Source: Unio delphinus (lineage: Eukaryota; Mollusca; Bivalvia; Unionida; Unionidae). Taken from it: 64,000 nt of DNA. The notes under the pieces are model-generated. The model saw only the letters and a list, made by a program, of their open reading frames with translations, searched no databases and had not been told where the DNA came from. Position numbers and translations under genes: made by a program. Location: assembly GCA_029339505.1 (NCBI GenBank), contig JAQISU010000025.1:753001-817000 (forward strand), given 5' to 3'. Shown here piece after piece: positions 46,957-57,365 of the stretch (positions are counted from its first letter, which is position 1; every line of letters begins with the position of its first letter).

Positions 46957-48269
46957 TCTGTTTTTTATAATTATGTTTACAGACTTCCATACTTTATAAA
47001 ACGAATTCAAAAATTAGTTTTCAGAATTCTTCACACCCATTTGCATGGGTGCCTCGCGCACTTCCTCTAATGTACTATTTGCAAATCATTATTGCTTGCG
47101 ACAATTCAAAAATATTTAATTATATTCATCGAGACAACATTTTACTTTCATATCTGAAACGAACACATTTTGATATGGGGTTCATATCTAACTATCGCAA
47201 GAAGAATTATTTTATGTTCGTGTTTATGCTTTAAATTAAAGAAAAAATATGTCTCATGGTGGCAGATGAAGTTCGTCTATTTCCATGAATACAAGACTAC
47301 ATTTAAGACGTAATAAATAGACTTGCTTATAAGCAAACCCCCGGAATTTTGAAACTTTATCTCGAGACTCGGTGCTGAATAATCAGAGTTTCCTCTGATT
47401 CTTGCCACCCCATTTTTGATATTTGGTTTTACACCCCAACATAACAAACCAAATATAAAAAAATGGGTTGGCAAAGGTCAGAGGAAACTCGGACTACGTG
47501 CTGTACACATCTGATCGCTGCATATTGATATTTTTACAAGGATACCTTTCGAACATCGTAGTTTTATCCTATCTCACCTTCACATGAAACTTTATAAGTG
47601 GATGTGTCTCAATGAGAGTAATCAACCAGAGGGAGGTCATCGTGACCTACTTTTCGTATACGTGATAATTTTGCGGTTTCTTTCATGCCGGTCTGTATAC
47701 TGTGCTTCAAACGTGTTTCATTTTGCGAGATGAATCGTGTTTACAACCAAACATGTTTCTGTAATAATCTATACTGATCAAACGAGATTGTCCTATTGTG
47801 ATGATTGTTTTTCTACCAGAGAATTAGTATTAGAGATAAATGAAACACACAATACACAGGAGCGCGCGCGAGCACACATGCAATACAGATTTTACAACTT
47901 ACCTAAAATGCCGCACGGAAACCATAGTACATATGCATCCGAAATGTTAGCTTTATTCCGTTGTTTGGGTTCAGCTATTTCCTTGTTTGCCAAGGCAACA
48001 AGATAGGGCATGCGAAAAAGGTCGATCAGATATCCGACCCCAAAGAGTCCTAAGGTAAAAAAGTAAAGTACTCCAAAACCAATCCTCCGCAAGTAAAAGT
48101 GATGTACCCCCAGGTATCCAAACACGATCCCTAGAATATAAGCATCCACTACAGATTTCTTTTCTGCCAAAGGAACTGTGTTGGGGAAATTTTGTCCACT
48201 ATTTGATGAGAGCCTGTTTGTCATTCCCTGTTGATAATGGTTTTCGTTTGAAATTTGTTGCTTTTCCAT
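37602..48269 (-). CDS. Gene B: tandem paralog with four TM2 domains and a PPPY end, 418 aa
   Basis: Spliced from complement(47903-48269, 39234-39800, 38258-38497, 37602-37684), which totals 1257 nt; all introns are phase 1. The layout matches gene A: TM2 domain 1 in exon 1, domains 2-4 in exon 2, then a Pro/Tyr-rich tail and a PPPYSE end. Differences are an 8.1 kb first intron swollen by a LINE and other insertions, an exon 3 acceptor moved 6 bases downstream, and a stop directly after PPPYSE. The third domain has HHIYL in place of HHFYL. The frame is open throughout and splice signals are canonical, so it is probably functional. The loss of the last 9 residues found in gene A may change how the PPxY end is bound (inference). 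Confidence 0.88.
37685..38257 (-). other. Gene B intron 3 with (AAT)n at 38064-38205
   Basis: Phase 1 intron aligned with gene A intron 3. The AAT array sits at the equivalent place. Confidence 0.8.
38258..38497 (-). CDS. Gene B exon 3: Pro/Tyr-rich tail, shifted acceptor
   Basis: 240 nt. The acceptor AG used by gene A reads AT here (38504-38505); an AG six bases downstream (38498-38499) keeps the frame and removes two codons. It encodes [19 protein letters not shown] and then Tyr-Pro-rich sequence. Donor GTATGC. Confidence 0.85.
38744..38894. mobile_element. hAT-like MITE, 151 bp, in gene B intron 2
   Basis: Ends caaggttcctgcagat and acccgcgggaacactg form imperfect inverted repeats. A perfect 8-bp target duplication cccgatcc flanks it (38736-38743, 38895-38902). 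The interior repeats the phrases attccatgacttttcca and aattccattacttttcaagg. Gene A intron 2 has the uninterrupted site. Confidence 0.85.
39234..39800 (-). CDS. Gene B exon 2: TM2 domains 2-4
   Basis: 567 nt, acceptor atcttttcag, donor GTAAGT at 39228-39233. By eye about 19 bases differ from gene A exon 2, and a central stretch of nearly 300 bases is almost unchanged. Confidence 0.92.
40914..44022 (+). mobile_element. Non-LTR retrotransposon (EEP endonuclease-RT), nearly full length, decayed
   Basis: Flanked by aaactctcgcat (40902-40913) and aaactcttgcat (44023-44034), a 12-bp target duplication with one mismatch. Conceptual translation gives an endonuclease/exonuclease/phosphatase start ([22 protein letters not shown]), then [49 protein letters not shown], and an intact FADD at 43230-43241. 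The C-terminal end reads [14 protein letters not shown]. Many stops and shifts (for example TAG at 43251) make it inactive. Clade is likely RTE-like; it is a different family from the LINE at 52449-54530. Confidence 0.88.
41122..44020 (+). pseudogene. LINE polyprotein remnant (endonuclease and reverse transcriptase)
   Basis: Open pieces in several frames include 41544-41834, 41656-42102, 42228-42503, 42603-42890, 43272-43499 and 43832-44020. Together they cover the endonuclease, a linker rich in Lys and Glu, RT fingers/palm and the C-terminal region, in order. Stop codons in the endonuclease part (after AAEMRN) and after FADD show loss of function. Confidence 0.85.
44911..44993. repeat. (GA)n microsatellite
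   Basis: Pure ga array of 83 bp. Confidence 0.97.
45677..45787. repeat. Two-copy tandem repeat, about 55 bp
   Basis: ctaggtatgtgacatcgaag...ccatggtcggccattttcc is followed by a diverged second copy with aatggtcaaccattttcc. Confidence 0.7.
46478..46726 (-). repeat. Extra copy of the gene B promoter block inside intron 1
   Basis: Nearly identical to 48339-48590 from the motif tagcgggaatct through the (CATA)n array, in the same orientation. The match stops sharply at the tagcggg end, so no second exon 1 follows. It could act as an alternative promoter or be a silent duplicate. Confidence 0.85.
46729..46954. repeat. (AAT)n array, interrupted
   Basis: Three blocks of aat triplets are separated by short aaatataatatcaat-type links that recur. 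Confidence 0.95.
47386..47490. mobile_element. Hairpin (fold-back) element
   Basis: Arms 47386-47429 (gagtttcctctgattcttgc...) and 47446-47490 (...ggcaaaggtcagaggaaactc) are imperfect inverted copies with a 16-bp loop. No coding capacity. Confidence 0.75.
47903..48269 (-). CDS. Gene B exon 1: start codon and first TM2 domain
   Basis: Same length and phase as gene A exon 1, donor GTAAGT at 47897-47902. Residues 1-40 differ at roughly a third of positions from gene A (for example [15 protein letters not shown]). The ATG context and the following MEKQQISNE are conserved. Confidence 0.92.
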
Positions 48270-48334
48270 GATGACGAGCGTCTCGAGATTCCTAATGCAG
48301 GAAATTAATACTCCCTTGATGTTTTTTCCTATAT

Positions 48335-48531
48335 GGATAGCGGGAATCTAAATCACCAGTGTTGACACAATCCTTTTAAAAGTAGAACATCATTCTTGTT
48401 CATGTGACCCGTCCCTATCCGGTGAGAATGACTAATAGTTTTATATAGGTCATCAGCACTAATACAGATCCGTATATTATCGTACAGGTGAACACCTGAT
48501 ATGTGTCTAAACGAAATGTTCCAGTAGTTTA
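48335..48531 (-). promoter_or_regulatory. Putative promoter of gene B
   Basis: Counterpart of the gene A upstream block, about 115 bp from the ATG. The fully conserved run is at 48384-48413 and the TATA-like ttttaaaa sits beside it at 48374-48381. The block ends upstream in a (CATA)n array. Confidence 0.5.
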
Positions 48532-48776
48532 CACATACATACATACATACATACATACATACATACATACATACATACATACATACATACTGTGGTTTCT
48601 TTATTATCTGCAGTAGATTCTGAATTATCCGCTGTGCTAATACGTTATATGGTTTAGTCGTTCTATGTAGTAACTGAGATAATACATGTGTATTTTCCTT
48701 GTTTTGTTATTATATGTTGTTTTTTTTTTTATCTGTTGTGTATTGTTATTAAAGGTGCTTACAAAAATGGCACGCG

Positions 48777-48951
48777 GTTGTTGTTGTATGGTTTAACGCC
48801 AGTATAAATGGTGGAGGAAGAACCTGTGAAAACCCCAAACCCACGAGAAGCTACTGGCAAGCTTTCTCACATATCGAACCCACGCCGACAGAGGTGAGAT
48901 GGCAGTGATCCATAATGGTGAGCGCTTTAGACCACTCGGCCACTCCAGGCC
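48777..48951 (-). mobile_element. tRNA-derived SINE, minus strand
   Basis: The reverse complement reads gagtggccgagtggtctaaa (A-box region) and gtgggttcgata (B box) and ends with actggcgttaaaccatacaa + caacaac. Flanks aaaaatggcacgcg and aaaaaacacgcg resemble an imperfect target duplication. Same family as 51849-52100. Confidence 0.85.
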
Positions 48952-49551
48952 AAAAAACACGCGATACTTTTTACATTATATGTTTTAGTTTTGTCTTTAT
49001 GTGCTGTGCTATGATTTTATCATTATGCCGTTGTCAAGATAAAAAAAAAAAATAGATGGGCTTCCCCCCTTCACATGCGTTCAATGCACCTCACCCCATC
49101 CCGTCCCCTCGGCATCATTCTAGATAGCCATCTGTCATCATACTGCATTTCTACAGTTCCGTAAAACACCTTTTTTAAATATGTGTTGTTTTATATTTAT
49201 TCCATTTATGTTTTGTATGTTTTTTTCTTCTGTTTGTTTGTTTGTTTGTTGATTGGAGGGGGGGTATTTAAGTTTATAACACTGTTGGGGTTTGTTGGGT
49301 TTGTTTTTTTTCATAGATGAAACGCTCACTATTGTAGCCCAGTCATTTTATCACAACAAAAAATACTATCTGTTAAAAACGTGTCCCGTCTTTCAACAAA
49401 GTGCCTCTTTTGATAAAATTGATCTTCGTTATCTCCCTTATGTATGTAATTACTTTAAGTAATTTTATTATATAGGTGGTGCTTTCTCTAATATAAGTGA
49501 TACATGTTATACCATATTCGTTGCCTTGCTTATATTTGGTGATTATATCTG

Positions 49552-49554
<3 letters not shown>
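48952..49554. other. Non-coding, nothing recognised
   Basis: The end of the copy-B similarity lies near 49040. Otherwise no feature seen. Confidence 0.55.
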
Positions 49555-49556
<2 letters not shown>

Positions 49557-49610
<54 letters not shown>

Positions 49611-50020
49611 GACTTTGTATAGCGCCTAATCTTTAGAAACTCTTAGCGCTTTACAACATATATACTGATATAGCTACACTACGGAAAAACAAAAAACAGA
49701 TACCATGAAATTTGAAAACAAAAAATGTTGCAAATATTTAAGGTAGGAAACATTTTAGGTCTTTAAGTTTGTTACTGCAATCGAGAAAGGTGAGTTTTAA
49801 GAGCATTCTAGAAAGGGATCACTGAGACTTTGTGTCGAATTTTAATGGGCAATTCATTCCACGTTGCAAGGCCCTGGTATGCAAAAGAACGTTGTCCATA
49901 TGACTTCGTTTTCATAGTGAGAATAATCGAATATCTCTGAAATCGATAGTAGGAATAGTAATTAGAGGTCTCACACCTCACCTCTATATCATTTAACGAA
50001 CGTGTTATTATCATACACGT
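49557..50020 (-). mobile_element. 3' end of an L2/CR1-like non-LTR retrotransposon
   Basis: The minus-strand frame ends in SYGQRSFAYQGLATWNELPI, the usual C-terminal motif of these LINEs. A short 3' region with agcgct/ggcgctatacaaag follows, then a (TTA)n tail (49557-49607). The 5' part is missing. Confidence 0.78.
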
Positions 50021-50062
50021 TTTGTTTGAAATATGAGAAATACGTTTATAGATGTATCCAAG

Positions 50063-50201
<139 letters not shown>

Positions 50202-50379
50202 TGTGTGAGGGGGGGTCGATAGATAGGTGTTTACCTTTGGTTTTCGGGTTTGTTTGTTGTTGGGGGTGGGAGGTAAACATAGGTACTATTTCACCCTAAT
50301 TACTAAAAGCAATAGTCTGGAATCAATGTTTCATGCTAAAGACAAGTTTCGTTATGCAACGAGTCCATGCTTAGTATCC

Positions 50380-50409
50380 AACCCGGGAGAGACCATTAAT
50401 AAGTCAAGA

Positions 50410-50451
<42 letters not shown>
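50380..50451 (+). repeat. (GAT)n array, possibly a LINE tail
   Basis: The lead-in aagtcaagaga before the (tga)n run matches the end of the LINE copies at 14690-14734 and 52455-52490, so this may be a very short 3' insertion of that family. Confidence 0.5.
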
Positions 50452-51836
50452 TATTCCTGAAATTAGTGCATTTTTTATTCTTCAAAGTATTCACTGACCC
50501 ACTTAAACCAAATTAACATTAATGCCGTAATTATTCTTGTACATTTCAAATGATACTAAATTTGACAGTTTGTGATATGTAGTTTATAACATCTAGCCAG
50601 TAATATAGGTATCTTCCTTAACAAAACCAAGGAATCGTTGTTTTTGACACGAGTATAAGGCAAAAAATTATTCCTGCATTGTGAGCCTCGAATAATTAAT
50701 GGGTATTATTTCAAAAAGGATCCGGGAGCTAAGTTGATGAGTGAAGTGTGTGCCTATACCCTGCATCAGTATCTCGTTGACATTTAATTTGTTAGATGAT
50801 GTATGCATAGCCTTTCAGATATCCTAATTCTATTAACGAGCTTTTGAATCACAGTGCAGTCCTTAAGGGGGCAGGGGCCAGTTTTTATGTACAAATTTAA
50901 TGCCGCAATTAGCGACCTAGTATTTAAAAATCATACAAAATCAAATACACAAGTATGGTCAAAAAAGTCCCTACTTTTGGATATTTATATTAAAACAAAG
51001 CATAAGAATATCATCCCCTTGGCCATTGAAGTCAAATTCGAATCGAGCGACAGCCAATGTTATGGCAGACGTTACATATCGTCGTCGACGGTGCTAAGCT
51101 TGTCGGAGTTTGTCTGTAACTCTACAGTCGGACACGTTGACAGTTTGCAAAATGTAACATACGAGAATTTTATGCGCAATAACTTCGTTGTTTTTCATTC
51201 AAAATGTGCGATCATTTTATTGCTAACCCAAAATCTCTAATATATTTTTTAAGATTTTCAAAAGAAGAACAGTTTGAACGAAACTACTGCTCTGAAGAAT
51301 ACGCACGGTGATATTACTTTAAACGGTTCGTCAGATCGAGTATTTAACAAAATGCTAATGATAATCCAAGCTATCGAACCTCGAGGAAGCTAATTAATTT
51401 TGAAAAGACAGCGCAAATGATTGATTGGATCATAACTATATTTAAATAAAAGAATCCAAAAGCCAAATTTACAAGCTTTCCTCCATCCTCGTGCCACCTG
51501 AACTATTTGTGCATATATAGTATATTTTCATAAGTAGCCAAGATCTTGTTGAAACGCTAACTATCACACGACAAAATAAATCGAGTTCCATTCATTTCTG
51601 CCATTTTTTGTATATATTCAGTTCTGTTACAGTTGGGGAGAATTTTGTCATGCAAATATGCCTGCTGTCAACTTGTGCAAATTAGTAATGTTCCAAAAGT
51701 TTCTTGTGGTAAATACGGTCTCATTAAATTCGTTAACCAAAATACTGTGAGAGTATCATAGAAAATCGGGTATTATGAGTTTTACTTAACGTCGTTGTGA
51801 ACAACCTAAATAAAATGATTTAACAAACAGATCATT
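50452..51836. other. Non-coding, nothing recognised
   Basis: A 128-codon frame at 50854-51240 has no recognisable domain, splice context or coding-like composition. Confidence 0.55.
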
Positions 51837-51848
51837 ATTTATTTTGAG

Positions 51849-52100
51849 GGGGCCCGAGTGGCCGAGTGGTGTAAGGCGCTTTCCGTTACGGATCACTGCC
51901 GTCTCACCTCTGTCTGCCTGGGTTCGAGTCTAAGATTCGGCTTATGTAGTTATGTGAGAAAGGTTGCCAGTAGCTTCTCGTGGGTCGGTGGTTCTTTCCG
52001 GGGGTTTTCCCGGGTTATTCCTCCACCAAAAATACTGGCCGCCATGTATAGCTTATCGTGTGCTGAAAAATGGCGTTAAACCCTAAAACAACAAAACAAC
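51849..52100 (+). mobile_element. Full-length tRNA-derived SINE, 252 bp
   Basis: Perfect 12-bp target duplication atttattttgag (51837-51848 and 52101-52112). A-box gtggccgagtggtgtaaggc, B-box gggttcgagtc, body gttatgtgagaaaggttgcc, tail aatggcgttaaaccctaaaa + caacaaaacaac. The head resembles a Leu/Ser-type tRNA. Confidence 0.92.
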
Positions 52101-52209
52101 ATTTATTTTGAGAAATCAAATCTACACAAAATCCTGGCTATGAAACCACTTTTAATGAGGCTGATCCGAAATTAGACATGGAGCATTCAGATATACAAGA
52201 TGACCTCAT

Positions 52210-52400
<191 letters not shown>

Positions 52401-52448
52401 TCATAATGAGGCCGCATTATATGCAGCATCAAAGTAGAACTGTACATT

Positions 52449-54530
52449 TTCAGTGACATCATCATCATCAGTCTCTTTACCTAGTGTGGTCGTTGAGGCA
52501 CTGTGCTGCTGAACATTTGACCACTTGTCACGATAATGTGCCAATGCCTGTGTCTCCGCAAATCTTTTCCTGATCCATTCTGTGAAGTTGTCAGTTCACT
52601 TTTGTCTCTGTCTACAACTTCTTCTGCCACCCTGGACGCTGCCTTGCTATACTGTTGTGGATAGACTGTTGGCTCTAATGAAATGGCCATACCATTTCAG
52701 CTTTCTCTTTTTGACAGTGGTGAGGATAATGACCTACTTTTTGTTTGATGATGTTACGCACTTCTTCATTTGTGATGTGGTCCATGTAACTGATGCCAAG
52801 GATGGTTCTGTAGCATCTCATTTCAAGTGCCCGGATTCTTCGGTGTAATTCTGCTGTCAGGGTCCATGCCTCGCATGAATGCGAAAAGAATGGGATGACT
52901 AGTGCTCTCAGTAGTCTAATTTTAGTTTTCAGCCAGATATTCTTGTCTCTCTGCAGACGGGTTTTAGCTTTGACATAGCTGACGTTGTTTGTGCTGCTCG
53001 TGACAAAATTTCTACTCTTGATCCGTCTTTGGTGATTATGGAAACGAAATATTTGAACTGGCCCACTGTTTCCAGTTCCTGTCCTCTGACTTTAATCTTG
53101 GCTGAGATTTGGTTGCCACTTTTTGTCATCAGCATTGTCTTCTCGGCGCTTATCTCCAAGTCAAATCTGGAAGATGTTTCATCCATGTTCTTCACTAAGG
53201 TGGCAAGCTCGTCTTCACTGCCTGCCAGCCCATCCATGTTGTCTGCAAAGCGTAGGTTGGTGATGTTACGCCTTCCAATGCTGACTGTCCCACAGTGGTT
53301 TTCCAGGGCTTAGCTCATGATGCGCTCTAAGTAGATGTTGAAAAGCATAGGTGACATGAGTCTTGAACCAGTCCACCACAGAACCTTGAACAATTACTAT
53401 TGGTAGCCTTGGCGTACAGCTAACTGCTTGATGGTATTGGTCGACTTTTGACCCATGTTGTACTTCTTCATTGTAGCCCACAATGCCTCATGCCACACTG
53501 TCAAAATCGCTTTTGAAATCTATGAACACGTGATAGATGTCTTATTGATGTTGCGAGTACTTTTCTCACAGAACACTGAGATTGACTATTTGTTCTGTTG
53601 TGCTTCTTCCACTCCGCAACCATGTCTGTTCTTCAGCGATTATTTCTTCTGCTTGTGGTTTTAGCCTGTTCAAGATGATCTTCGGCATCACTTAGCATGG
53701 CTGATCAAGCTGATGGTTCTGTAATTTTGGCACAGCTGGAGATTGCCTTTTTGGAGGAGTGTTATAATCAGTGACTGGCTCCACTGTGCTAGCAATTCAC
53801 CTGTCTGCCAGATAATGTTGCAGATCTTTGTTAGTAGCTCTACCACTGATTCCCCCCCCCACCCCATTTCTTGATAAGTTCAGCTGGGATGTCTACTCTA
53901 GCTGCTTTCCCATTCTTCAGTACTCTTATTGCTGACTCCACCTCTTCTTTGAGAATGGGGAAGTCATCATCATTTGTGGAGTTTAGAACTTCAAGGACCT
54001 CTGGGTCTTCTGTGGGTGGATGATTCTAGAGTTCTTTACAATAAATACTCAGTCCACCTTTCTGCAATGTCACTCGCTTCTGTGAGACATTTTCCATTTT
54101 CGTCCTGAATGGTACTGACTCTTGGTTGCTTCTGTCTGGTGAGGTCTTTCACAATTAGGAATGCCTTCCTGCTTGTTATTTTTTTAACAGACTTATCTCT
54201 ATTTCTGTGCGCTTTAGTCCAATCCAATCTTCTTTGCTTTCTTCAAGATTTTTTTCTGATATTTTTGTTAATTTCTCGGTACTCCATTGCCCCTGTTGTG
54301 TGTCTGGTGTTTTTGAGGTCTCTTCGGGCATCATACAGATTCAGAATCTCTTCTTTAACATAGAGATTTTTCTTTGGGCGATGGAGGCCAATGATGTCCT
54401 TGGCAACTCTTGACATGACTGTGTTGAAAGTGTCTGCCATCACTTTAACATCAACATCCATCACAAGGAGTGGAGCAAACCTTCCTCCAATCGGAATGAC
54501 TTGCAGATGTTTTCAGTGACATGGCCAATT
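52449..54530 (-). mobile_element. 5'-truncated non-LTR retrotransposon (RT and C-terminal region)
   Basis: On the minus strand, in order: a linker (KDIIGLHRPKKNLYVKEEIL), RT pieces (DIPAELIKKWG, NYRTISLIS), the catalytic loop as RFADNMDGLAGSEDELA, the segment LEISAEKTMLMTKSG and VGQFKYF, and a C-terminal end with an HRHWHI-like motif. A (GAT)n tail lies at its low-coordinate end (52455-52470). The second catalytic Asp is Asn (FADN, 53239-53250). No endonuclease is present. Same family as 14255-14734. Confidence 0.85.
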
Positions 54531-54601
54531 AAATAAAACATTGTCACACGCGTGAAAGTAGAGGAGGTACACTCACGTAGGTTTCATTCATTACACATAA
54601 T

Positions 54602-54677
<76 letters not shown>

Positions 54678-56302
54678 CCAAACCGAACACTTCTGAAAAA
54701 CAATACTCAGGGCCATAGACAGCGATCACGAACCCTGGGGTAATAAACATCTGCGCCTCTCCTAGTTCTTGTTCAAACAAAAAATTTCTTGTATAAAAAT
54801 TAAAAGTGCCGTTAGGATATATTCCAGACTGATCACCCCTCCTCTTGTCGGCCCTGACAATACTGCATACAACACATTATATGCCTGGCTCGTATGGGGT
54901 AAACATTTAATTAATCCAAAGCTATATTCAGTGGCAGGAAATTGATACAACAGACAAGGGCACATGCCAATTACATTTTCCTTTGATCTGACCCTGATTT
55001 CTATGTAGGGGTATGGTATAACTATGTAAGGTTTCATTTAAATATTTTAAATGGTTCAAAAGTTACACTGTGGACAATGACACAAGTCCCAGAATTAATT
55101 TATTGCAGTTGTTTATATTTACAGTTTTTTTTTAAAAACAATTTTTATTCATAAGAATAAAGCTAGTGTTGTACTGAATGCAGTCAAACCCTATACATAT
55201 GCACTGGTTCCATTGATATGACCTTTAACCTTGAGGCTGGATGCATGGCTAGGTATACGACATACACGATAAACTAATCTAAATTTAATTAAAGCAGTTT
55301 CATTTGTTTAAACATGAAACTATTGACAAAGAATTGGACTTTTATTGCTGCAACCTATAACTTGAGGCAACGGACCTTGCATGGGTACACAACACTTTAG
55401 TCATGATATATACACAAGTGAAGTGACATGGAAACCTCTCCAGCCATTATAAAACAAAGGGCAATAACCACCATATGCTAACAGACAAACAATGCCACAA
55501 GATGGGTACACAAAAAGAAAAACAGACGATATGGTCCTTTGATTATGTGGACAAAAGTGAATGAAGTTCATTATGAATTACCTCAGTACCTATACAATTT
55601 CACAGAAGGAACTATCAAATTTATATTCCCTTTTTTAGCGCAAGTGCAGTGTGCAAGTTGTTTGTGATGGGTAGTATAACTTATTAACTGCACAAACGGG
55701 CAGACCACATGTCCTGATATTTATGCATAATGCAAATTTGTTTTCACAGTTGTGGATATACAGAATGATATTCAAAGAGTGACATCTCATAATGTTTTAA
55801 ATTTAAAAATGTGTTCCAAAGTACATCTCTCTCTCTAAAAATGTGTGGCTATTAAATAACAAGAAAAATTTAGGGCAGATAAATTTAAAAAATGGTTCTA
55901 GTTGCAATGAAAATGAAAATTAGGTAGGTAGGTTGGCAGGTACATTTTTTTGTTCTCCTTTTGTTCCAGACAGATTTAAGTACAGCATCATTTTGCATCT
56001 CGAATTTAAGTTTGATCAGATAAAGTCCATTGATTTTTTTCTAATATTTTTTATTTTTCTCATCCATTCACCTCAATGTAGGTTTAGGCAGGACAAAAAG
56101 GTCTTGTTTGGGTAACCAGAACCATACACTTTGTTTGGTCCAACACAAAAAACAGAATGGTATCTTGATTTGTGTGCTATTTTGAATTATTGCCATTATT
56201 TATTTTCCTGATAAATGGTCGTTAAAAATAACATTTTTCTATTCAGATGTAATATAACTCGAGTAATACACAGTAATTTTGCCCAGATTCAAGCTTTATA
56301 AG

Positions 56303-56386
<84 letters not shown>

Positions 56387-56995
56387 GTAACATACATACT
56401 TCAAAGGTAATACAAACAGGAAGATTGAATATAAAGTGATACAGAAATTTTGATGGGTGGGTGATGGACAATTAATTTGAGGAACTAAAAAGAAACAACA
56501 GAAAACTGCAAGCTGAGATCATTTTACTATAAAAGTCAAAAATTCAAATCACACAGGAAAGCACTGAAGAAATAAATAGTGTGAATAGTATTTTTACAAA
56601 TGTATGTTACTATAATCACTATAGTTACCTCCTGACTATGTTATGATGATTATTTTGCTTAAATTAAAAATACAAATTGACCAATATGTGTTTTGAACAC
56701 TTTGTGGCAAGTAAATTTTAAACATTACAGAACAATTAAAGTGCATGGATTGCGAACAATGGTTACATAAGTGATGAATTTATCAGATTTCCTTTCAGCT
56801 ACACTGAAAATGGATGGAATCATTCTTTTTGTGACATAGGAATCTCATGAAAAATGGAGTATAAAGAAATGGTTTCATGAATTTCACAGCAATACACTCT
56901 TTTTTTTACAAAAGACCATCACCAGATTTGTAACTCATAAGTGAAGTTAGAGAATTTAACTTAAAATATATTTGTTCTTTGTATCCATTAAAATA
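54531..56995. other. Non-coding with (GA)n(CA)n at 54604-54676 and (TA)n at 56305-56384
   Basis: AT-rich; no exon or transposon recognised. Confidence 0.6.
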
Positions 56996-57365
56996 CAGGT
57001 AAAATCCATTATAACGCAATCTGCTATAATGCGATTCCACTTATAACACAGCGCCAGCATGACTCCCATCTTTTTAAAATTTAATGTGACCTCTCTTTTC
57101 AACATCCTAATTAAATGCTCTCAAAAAAAAAAAAGCTGATTATTTGTATCCCTAGCAGATTTTATTCCCAGGATTGCATTTAATATTGCCTTAACTTCTG
57201 AAATTTTCTAAAACATATTGCAATACATGATGAAGAGGCTAGTTATAACCGATGACATTGAAATTTCAATACACATTTTATACGGGGATGTTGTTCAAAA
57301 TTTAAAAAAATTATGCAATGTTATTCTTTGGACCCCATGCACCACATTATAACGGGTTTTACCTG
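56996..57365. mobile_element. pogo/Tigger-like MITE, 370 bp
   Basis: Starts caggtaaaatccattataac and ends gttataacggg-type sequence read inward (…aacgggttttacctg). The inverted repeats match at about 18 of 21 positions. It is flanked by TA on both sides (56994-56995, 57366-57367). No coding capacity. Family assignment rests on TIR shape and TA target. Confidence 0.75.

Larger units (their letters stand above)
39801..47902 (-). other. Gene B intron 1, 8.1 kb, enlarged by insertions
   Basis: Blocks matching gene A intron 1 (39801-40140, about 40740-40900, 44035-44160, 45005-45470, 47670-47800) are separated by a LINE (40914-44022), (GA)n at 44911-44993 and a stretch of about 2.2 kb (45470-47670). 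That stretch holds the promoter-block copy, (AAT)n and a hairpin. Confidence 0.7.
30855..49040. repeat. Segmental duplication, copy B (carries gene B)
   Basis: Direct counterpart of 16690-26280, about twice as long. The extra length includes a Penelope-like fragment, a 3.1 kb LINE, a MITE, a SINE, a fold-back element and (AT)n, (AAT)n and (GA)n arrays. Confidence 0.65.

Noticed and set aside
46494..48580. Two similar 75-codon minus-strand frames (46494-46721 and 48353-48580)
   Set aside because: Their similarity follows from duplication of the promoter block and the CATA array; differences do not favour codons.
50854..51240. 128-codon open frame on the plus strand
   Set aside because: No recognisable domain, no conserved counterpart in the window and no splice or start context; treated as chance.
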